DNA from: Armatimonadota bacterium | GTDB lineage: Bacteria > Armatimonadota > Armatimonadia > Armatimonadales > Armatimonadaceae | Length of the DNA stretch: 10,617 nucleotides | Assembly: GCA_014381035.1 (NCBI GenBank) | Contig: JACMIS010000570.1 | Coordinates: forward strand, 1-10,617 | Direction of reading: 5' to 3' | Shown here: positions 7,105 through 10,617 of the stretch, piece by piece | How positions within the stretch are numbered: the stretch's first letter is position 1 | How the letters are laid out: each line of letters starts with the position of its first letter | The notes under the pieces: generated by a model | What the model was told of the DNA's origin: nothing | Databases searched by the model: none | Seen by the model: only the letters and a program-made list of their open reading frames with translations | Translations under genes and position numbers: made by a program

Positions 7105-7437
7105 TTACCGTTTTTCCTTTGGCGCGAAATGTCCCGAGATCATCACAAAGCCCTGGGCACTCATTAAGACGGTCAGGTAGAAGAACATCGCTTCTTCCAA
7201 AGGCAAGTGTCCCTGCAACCGCCACCCGATGATGCCCGACTCCTGTATCTGCCAGATACCCCGCGCGATGGCGAAATGGTCGGCGAGCGAAAGGTAGGTC
7301 CCACAAACGAGGAACGTAGCCAGTATCAGACGCCGCGCCTTCCATAACGCTTTCCCGGCGACGATCCATTGCACGGCAAGCACGGGAAGCGACCAGCCCA
7401 GAAGAATCAGGAGGTAGGAGTATTTACCGAACGGCAC
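7105..7437 (-). CDS. crtYd: lycopene cyclase subunit, CrtYd-like (second half)
   Basis: A 110-residue membrane protein with three predicted helices, the second half of a heterodimeric carotenoid cyclase. It carries the family signature PLEE (79-82) followed by AMFFYL, and the preceding ADHFAIARGIW (52-62) matches the usual conserved Asp/Trp segment. Together with the adjacent half it would cyclise the psi-ends of lycopene in the membrane. The start is GTG at 7437, lying inside the end of the upstream gene (14-base overlap), with GAGG 7 bases upstream, so translation of the two halves is probably coupled. The products could be beta- or epsilon-rings; that cannot be read from the sequence. No phytoene synthase, desaturase or prenyl-elongation gene is nearby. 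Confidence 0.82.
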   Translation of the reverse strand: MPFGKYSYLLILLGWSLPVLAVQWIVAGKALWKARRLILATFLVCGTYLSLADHFAIARGIWQIQESGIIGWRLQGHLPLEEAMFFYLTVLMSAQGFVMISGHFAPKEKR

Positions 7438-7816
7438 CGGGAAACCTCGAATCTCCCACCCCCGACCCTTCCGAGGGAGAAGGGTCGGGGGTGGGGGATT
7501 CAGGACGCAACCACTTTACCCGCCCCAATACCAGCAGCATCACGCAAACAAAGATCGCCTCGGCGAAATAAAACAGATACTCTTCCAGCGGCAGGTAGCC
7601 GAACCAGAACGGCTTACCCCAAACGAACGCGGGCGCGAACGTCCACAGTTTCTTATAGGCGGCGAAGTTGTCCCATGGTGTCGTGTACACGAACGCCAAC
7701 AGATTAACCAAAACAAGGCCGATGACGTGATGCCGCGCGATCCGCCCACGCAAAATCAGGAGAAGGACGATGGTCGGCAGACACAGGAAAAGGAGCAGGA
7801 ATAGCGAGTATGTCAT
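7424..7816 (-). CDS. crtYc: lycopene cyclase subunit, CrtYc-like (first half)
   Basis: A 130-residue protein with about three membrane helices (roughly 3-23, 30-46, 82-99), the first half of a split lycopene cyclase. YTTPWDNFAA (44-53) and PLEEYLFYF (76-84) are the conserved segments of this domain family. The functional domain ends near residue 104. Residues 107-123 (SPTPDPSPSEGSGVGDS) are translated from a palindromic repeat and are unlikely to be part of the fold; without them the length matches the family. The gene lies downstream of the dehydrogenase gene after a spacer filled by a different palindrome. No clear Shine-Dalgarno precedes the ATG at 7816. It overlaps the next subunit by 14 bases. 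Confidence 0.82.
   Translation of the reverse strand: MTYSLFLLLFLCLPTIVLLLILRGRIARHHVIGLVLVNLLAFVYTTPWDNFAAYKKLWTFAPAFVWGKPFWFGYLPLEEYLFYFAEAIFVCVMLLVLGRVKWLRPESPTPDPSPSEGSGVGDSRFPGAVR
7449..7501. repeat. palindromic repeat inside the 3' end of crtYc
   Basis: Two 22-base arms (7449-7470 and 7480-7501) are complementary apart from one T/G position (7454 with 7496) and enclose the 9-base loop CCGAGGGAG. The core of an arm is CCCACCCCCGACCCTT. The repeat is read in frame through crtYc, giving the low-complexity peptide described for that gene. Its G/C-tract style, hairpin form and insertion at a gene end suggest an interspersed palindromic (REP/MITE-like) element. Copies elsewhere in the genome cannot be seen from this window. 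Confidence 0.8.
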
Positions 7817-7829
7817 CGGGTTAGCTTAC

Positions 7830-7892
7830 TAGGTTGTTGGGTGATTGGGAGACTCTGGCAACAACACAATCACCCAATCACCCAACAACCTA
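7830..7892. repeat. 20-bp perfect palindrome between dehydrogenase and crtYc
   Basis: Arms TAGGTTGTTGGGTGATTGGG (7830-7849) and its exact complement (7873-7892) enclose a 23-base loop. The loop ends in part of a second AATCACCC unit, so the right side contains that octamer twice in tandem. The right arm includes the TAG stop codon of the dehydrogenase gene, and the element ends 14 bases before the crtYc ATG. There is no T-run on either side, so a simple terminator is unlikely. An interspersed repeat element or an mRNA processing/stability hairpin within the operon fits better. Confidence 0.85.
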
Positions 7893-9251
7893 CTTCTTAT
7901 ACGCCACCCGCCAGACCGTGCCGCTCTGATCGTCGGTGACGAGCAGGGCACCGTCTTTAGCTACCGCGACGCCGACCGGGCGACCCCAGACATCGCCATC
8001 TTCTGTCACGAATCCGGTCAGGAAGTCCTCATAGTAACCGGCGGCTTTACCGTTTTGTACAGGAATACGCACCACCTTGTAGCCGACGCGTTTCGAGCGG
8101 TTCCACGATCCGTGTTGGGCGGCGAAGATATGCCCGGTGTAATCCTTGGGAAACTGCTGCCCAGTGTAAAATGTCATCGCAAGCGACGCCATATGTGGTT
8201 GTAGTAACACATCTGGAACGATGGTACTGTCTTTGAGTTCCGGTTTCTTTCCTGCGTGACGCGGGTCCTGATTGCCGCCCATGTAATACCAGGGCCAGCC
8301 ATAAAACCCGCCTTCCTTAACCGACGTCACATAGTCGGGGACAAGGTCGTCGCCCAGTTCGTCACGCTCGTTGACCGAGGTCCAGAGTGTGCCGGATTGG
8401 GGGTCAATCGCGATCCCGACCGGGTTGCGGATCCCTTCGGCATAGGTTGTTTCGTTCTTGCCGTCCGGCGTGAACGCTAAGATACAGGCGCGTCGCACCT
8501 CTGACGCATCGTCGGACACGTTCGAGCGGGATCCGACCGAGACGAACATGCGCTTATTGTCCTTGCTGAACGCGATGTCGCGGGTCCAGTGACCGCCACC
8601 CCCGACCTGCTCCCGACCGGACGGGATATTATCTACGAGTGTTTCCGGAGTACCGGTCGCCTTGGTGTCGCCCGATTGGTACGCGAAACGAAGCACCGAA
8701 TCCGTGTTCGCGATGTAAACATGGGTCGGTTTATCGGTGTTCGCCGGATAGAATGCGAGCCCGAACGGACGCTTCAATCCTTCCGCGTACACCGTCGTGG
8801 AATCGGCTTTTCCGTCGCCGTCGGTATCGCGTAACACTTTAACGCGACCCGGGTTCGACTCGACGATAAATGTATCGCCGTTGGGTGCCGTCGCGACATA
8901 GCGGGGATTATCCAGCCCCTGCGTGAATTCGCTCACCGTGAAGCCGTCCGGCACTTTCGGCATCGCGCCCGCAGGACGCCCGACCCCGCGCGGACCATTC
9001 CGGGTCGATTCGGTGGCATACGGCTTCGGTAGATCGGCGGCGGTGATTTTTCGTTTCACCCCCGGCGCGTCCGAAGCCCAGTCGCCGAACGCTTCCGCCC
9101 CGGTCAGGATTTTGCCTGCGTTCGGTGCGGTGACTTCCGCAACGGTTTCTTCCACCGTCTCTTTACCGGAGGCACAGGAAGCCACGACGCCCGCACCCAG
9201 AATAATCATGCCCGCCATAATCGGCAGAGCCGAGGAAAAGGTATTTTTCAT
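7890..9251 (-). CDS. PQQ-type sugar dehydrogenase / L-sorbosone dehydrogenase-like lipoprotein
   Basis: A 453-residue six-bladed beta-propeller enzyme of the soluble glucose/sorbosone dehydrogenase superfamily, expected to oxidise a sugar or aldose outside the membrane using PQQ. A lipobox VASC puts the lipidated Cys at 26, followed by a Glu/Thr-rich linker to about 45. The propeller runs from about 100 (GFTVSEFTQGLDNPRYVA) to the end. Notable parts are DTDGDGKAD (142-150), a calcium-type loop; GGGGHWTRDIAF (217-228) with the His expected at the PQQ site; AEGIRNPVGIAIDP (271-284); NERDELGDDLVPDY (294-307); HGSWNRS; and PVGVAVAKDGALLVTDD near the end. The ATG at 9251 lies 19 bases after the stop of the J-domain gene, so the two are probably co-transcribed. 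PQQ use is inferred from the family; some relatives have other roles. Confidence 0.85.
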   Translation of the reverse strand: MKNTFSSALPIMAGMIILGAGVVASCASGKETVEETVAEVTAPNAGKILTGAEAFGDWASDAPGVKRKITAADLPKPYATESTRNGPRGVGRPAGAMPKVPDGFTVSEFTQGLDNPRYVATAPNGDTFIVESNPGRVKVLRDTDGDGKADSTTVYAEGLKRPFGLAFYPANTDKPTHVYIANTDSVLRFAYQSGDTKATGTPETLVDNIPSGREQVGGGGHWTRDIAFSKDNKRMFVSVGSRSNVSDDASEVRRACILAFTPDGKNETTYAEGIRNPVGIAIDPQSGTLWTSVNERDELGDDLVPDYVTSVKEGGFYGWPWYYMGGNQDPRHAGKKPELKDSTIVPDVLLQPHMASLAMTFYTGQQFPKDYTGHIFAAQHGSWNRSKRVGYKVVRIPVQNGKAAGYYEDFLTGFVTEDGDVWGRPVGVAVAKDGALLVTDDQSGTVWRVAYKK

Positions 9252-9270
9252 GTTGTGTATATCTTACCCA

Positions 9271-10545
9271 CTAATCGGTACGGAATAAATCACCGATAAA
9301 CCAGCCGAAAACAAACGAAAGAAAGACGACGTTACCGCCCCACAGGAATATCTGACTGCGCCCGTCCGCTTCATAGAATATACCGGTGATCACCACGACC
9401 ACGGCTACCGCACCGAACGCTCGTAAAATCCCGGCGATACGCCCCTCCTGCAAAACGGTTAGCAGAAGATGGACGAGAGCCGCCGCCCAGAAAGAGATCG
9501 CCGACAATATAAGTAGCACCGGTCCCATCGGCGGCACGAAACCCGATTGCACCCGTGAGAATACTAGTTCGTCATCCAACCGGCGTACTGCACCGGTCAC
9601 GGTCATGGTCCACCCGAGAACCGCGCCGCACCCCATCAGAATCCCCAGTAATCCCCCCGACCATTTGGACACGAAAGCGAGCGGCAACGGACCGTCTCCT
9701 ACCGGGGCGTCCCGCAGGAATAGAATCATTGACAGAAGCAAGAAAAATGTCGTGCCATAGCCGAATATCAGCGCGAACGCTTTCAGCAGCGGACGTTTTT
9801 CGGGCAGTATATTCGCACCGACCGAACCTGCCCGTGCGGTGTAGGAGGGATACGGCATCGGGCTGGGGACGGGCGTTGGTGTAGACGGGGTCCGAGGAGT
9901 TGTGCCACGCGTGTCGTACTGCGCCGTGTTGTTGCCCGCACGGGCAAGTCGTTGTAGTCGCTCCATCATCGCGGCGTTGCGGGGATTGAGTTGCAGCGAC
10001 ATCGTGTACATATTGATCGCTTCCTCGGTGCGTCCCTGCATCCGGTACACGTCACCCAATACCTCATAGCCTTCCGCACTTCGTTTAAGTCGCAGGGAGC
10101 GTTGTGCCAGTTCCCGCGCCTCGACGAACCGCATCCGGGACAGGGCGGCGCGGGCGGTGGTGACAAGTCGCGCCGCTTCGTCACCCGTGGGAGCGGTTGA
10201 TTGCGGATTGTTTAGGGGCGTGCTTGCTCCGGGGCGGGGCGGTTGGGTGCCGTAGGTCGCCGATGAGGTCGCGCCGCCGGCACGGGCACGGGCGGTTTCG
10301 GCGCGTCGTTCCTTGAGCGATTGTTCGGCATCATAGTTGGCACGCGAGAGCGAATCGGAGAGCGTCTTGTATGCCGTCGTAACATCGGCGAATTTGGTGG
10401 AAGCTTGTGGATCGCCGGGGTTGACATCGGGATGCAGGGTGCGCGCCAGCTTACGATATGCCGTCTTGATTTCGTCGGCGGACGCAGTGCGGTTGACACC
10501 TAATATCTCGTAGTATGTGCGCGAGTTTTGCGGACCGGACGGCAT
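9271..10545 (-). CDS. membrane-anchored J-domain protein with TPR repeats
   Basis: A 424-residue protein beginning with a complete J-domain (about 10-72: [23 protein letters not shown] at 38-40, YDAEQSL at the end). The HPD tripeptide is the part that stimulates DnaK ATPase, so DnaK interaction is expected. After a low-complexity linker, TPR-type helices occupy about 124-205 ([20 protein letters not shown]). A Pro/Thr/Ser-rich linker of about 30 residues follows, and then five hydrophobic segments (roughly 250-275, 290-315, 335-362, 368-388, 396-418). It has no zinc-finger or substrate-binding domain of DnaJ, so it is not dnaJ itself. The J-domain should face the cytoplasm. It is the first gene of the - strand cluster. 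The ATG at 10545 has only a distant AGAAGG about 15 bases upstream. The client is unknown. Confidence 0.85.
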   Translation of the reverse strand: MPSGPQNSRTYYEILGVNRTASADEIKTAYRKLARTLHPDVNPGDPQASTKFADVTTAYKTLSDSLSRANYDAEQSLKERRAETARARAGGATSSATYGTQPPRPGASTPLNNPQSTAPTGDEAARLVTTARAALSRMRFVEARELAQRSLRLKRSAEGYEVLGDVYRMQGRTEEAINMYTMSLQLNPRNAAMMERLQRLARAGNNTAQYDTRGTTPRTPSTPTPVPSPMPYPSYTARAGSVGANILPEKRPLLKAFALIFGYGTTFFLLLSMILFLRDAPVGDGPLPLAFVSKWSGGLLGILMGCGAVLGWTMTVTGAVRRLDDELVFSRVQSGFVPPMGPVLLILSAISFWAAALVHLLLTVLQEGRIAGILRAFGAVAVVVVITGIFYEADGRSQIFLWGGNVVFLSFVFGWFIGDLFRTD

Positions 10546-10577
10546 AATATCGGAAAGAAACCTTCTAAGTAGCCATC

Positions 10578-10583
10578 ATTGTA
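10578..10583 (-). promoter_or_regulatory. possible -10 box for the six-gene cluster
   Basis: The - strand reads GGTACAAT about 33 bases before the ATG of the J-domain gene, which fits a -10 element giving a short leader. No good -35 hexamer lies 16-18 bases upstream, and the window ends soon after, so this is only a suggestion. Confidence 0.22.
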
Positions 10584-10617
10584 CCGTGATAGAAACAAGT
10601 ACACACCTTGCCCCGGC

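Noticed and set aside
6791..7369. - strand frame overlapping NamZ and crtYd (192 codons)
   Set aside because: It is out-of-frame shadow of two well-supported genes, with Arg-rich composition and no recognisable motif.
7869..7884. Tandem AATCACCC units as the start of a CRISPR or iteron array
   Set aside because: There are only two full copies with no spacers, and they are explained as part of the palindrome arm and loop.

Overview
The window is about 10.6 kb of GC-rich bacterial chromosome with nine protein-coding genes of recognisable type and almost no long spacer. The best guess for the host is Armatimonadota or a neighbouring environmental phylum. The reasons are a PEP-CTERM-like sorting tail, lipoproteins with clear lipoboxes, a split heterodimeric carotenoid cyclase, a YbbC/NamZ protein and an L-sorbosone-dehydrogenase-like protein together. 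That assignment is inference; no rRNA or tRNA is present to fix it. No integrase, transposase, CRISPR array, phage or toxin-antitoxin gene was seen.

Left part (1-5011). A phytanoyl-CoA dioxygenase-family gene on the + strand ends at a strong rho-independent terminator. It faces a - strand gene for a secreted DUF4394 protein with a C-terminal sorting tail. That gene's natural signal-peptide start appears to lie out of frame, upstream of the open frame. Next is a long - strand gene for an exported TPR protein with a TPM/YgcG-like region, one membrane segment and a very glycine-rich C-terminus, closed by a 19-bp perfect hairpin. Divergent from it is a + strand alpha/beta-hydrolase lipoprotein.

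Right part (5117-10545). Six - strand genes are packed head to tail and look like one transcription unit, read right to left: a J-domain/TPR/membrane protein, a PQQ-type sugar (sorbosone) dehydrogenase lipoprotein, the two halves of a CrtYc/CrtYd lycopene cyclase, a NamZ-like (DUF1343, GH171) exo-beta-N-acetylmuramidase homologue, and a DUF990-type ABC-2 permease. The last four genes overlap or lie within a few bases of each other. The spacer between the dehydrogenase and the first cyclase half carries a long perfect palindrome. The 3' coding end of that cyclase half carries a second, different palindrome, so both look like interspersed repeat elements bracketing crtYc.

Taken together the right cluster is an envelope-directed set: membrane chaperone-like protein, exported lipoprotein enzyme, carotenoid end-group enzyme, wall-sugar hydrolase homologue and transporter subunit. 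No phytoene synthase or desaturase, no ABC ATPase and no PQQ-synthesis gene is in the window, so each of these functions must be completed from elsewhere. I see no clear evidence of a wholly new defence or mobile system. The items most worth checking are the frameshifted signal peptide, the two palindromes bracketing crtYc, and the leaderless, motif-altered NamZ homologue coupled to an orphan permease.
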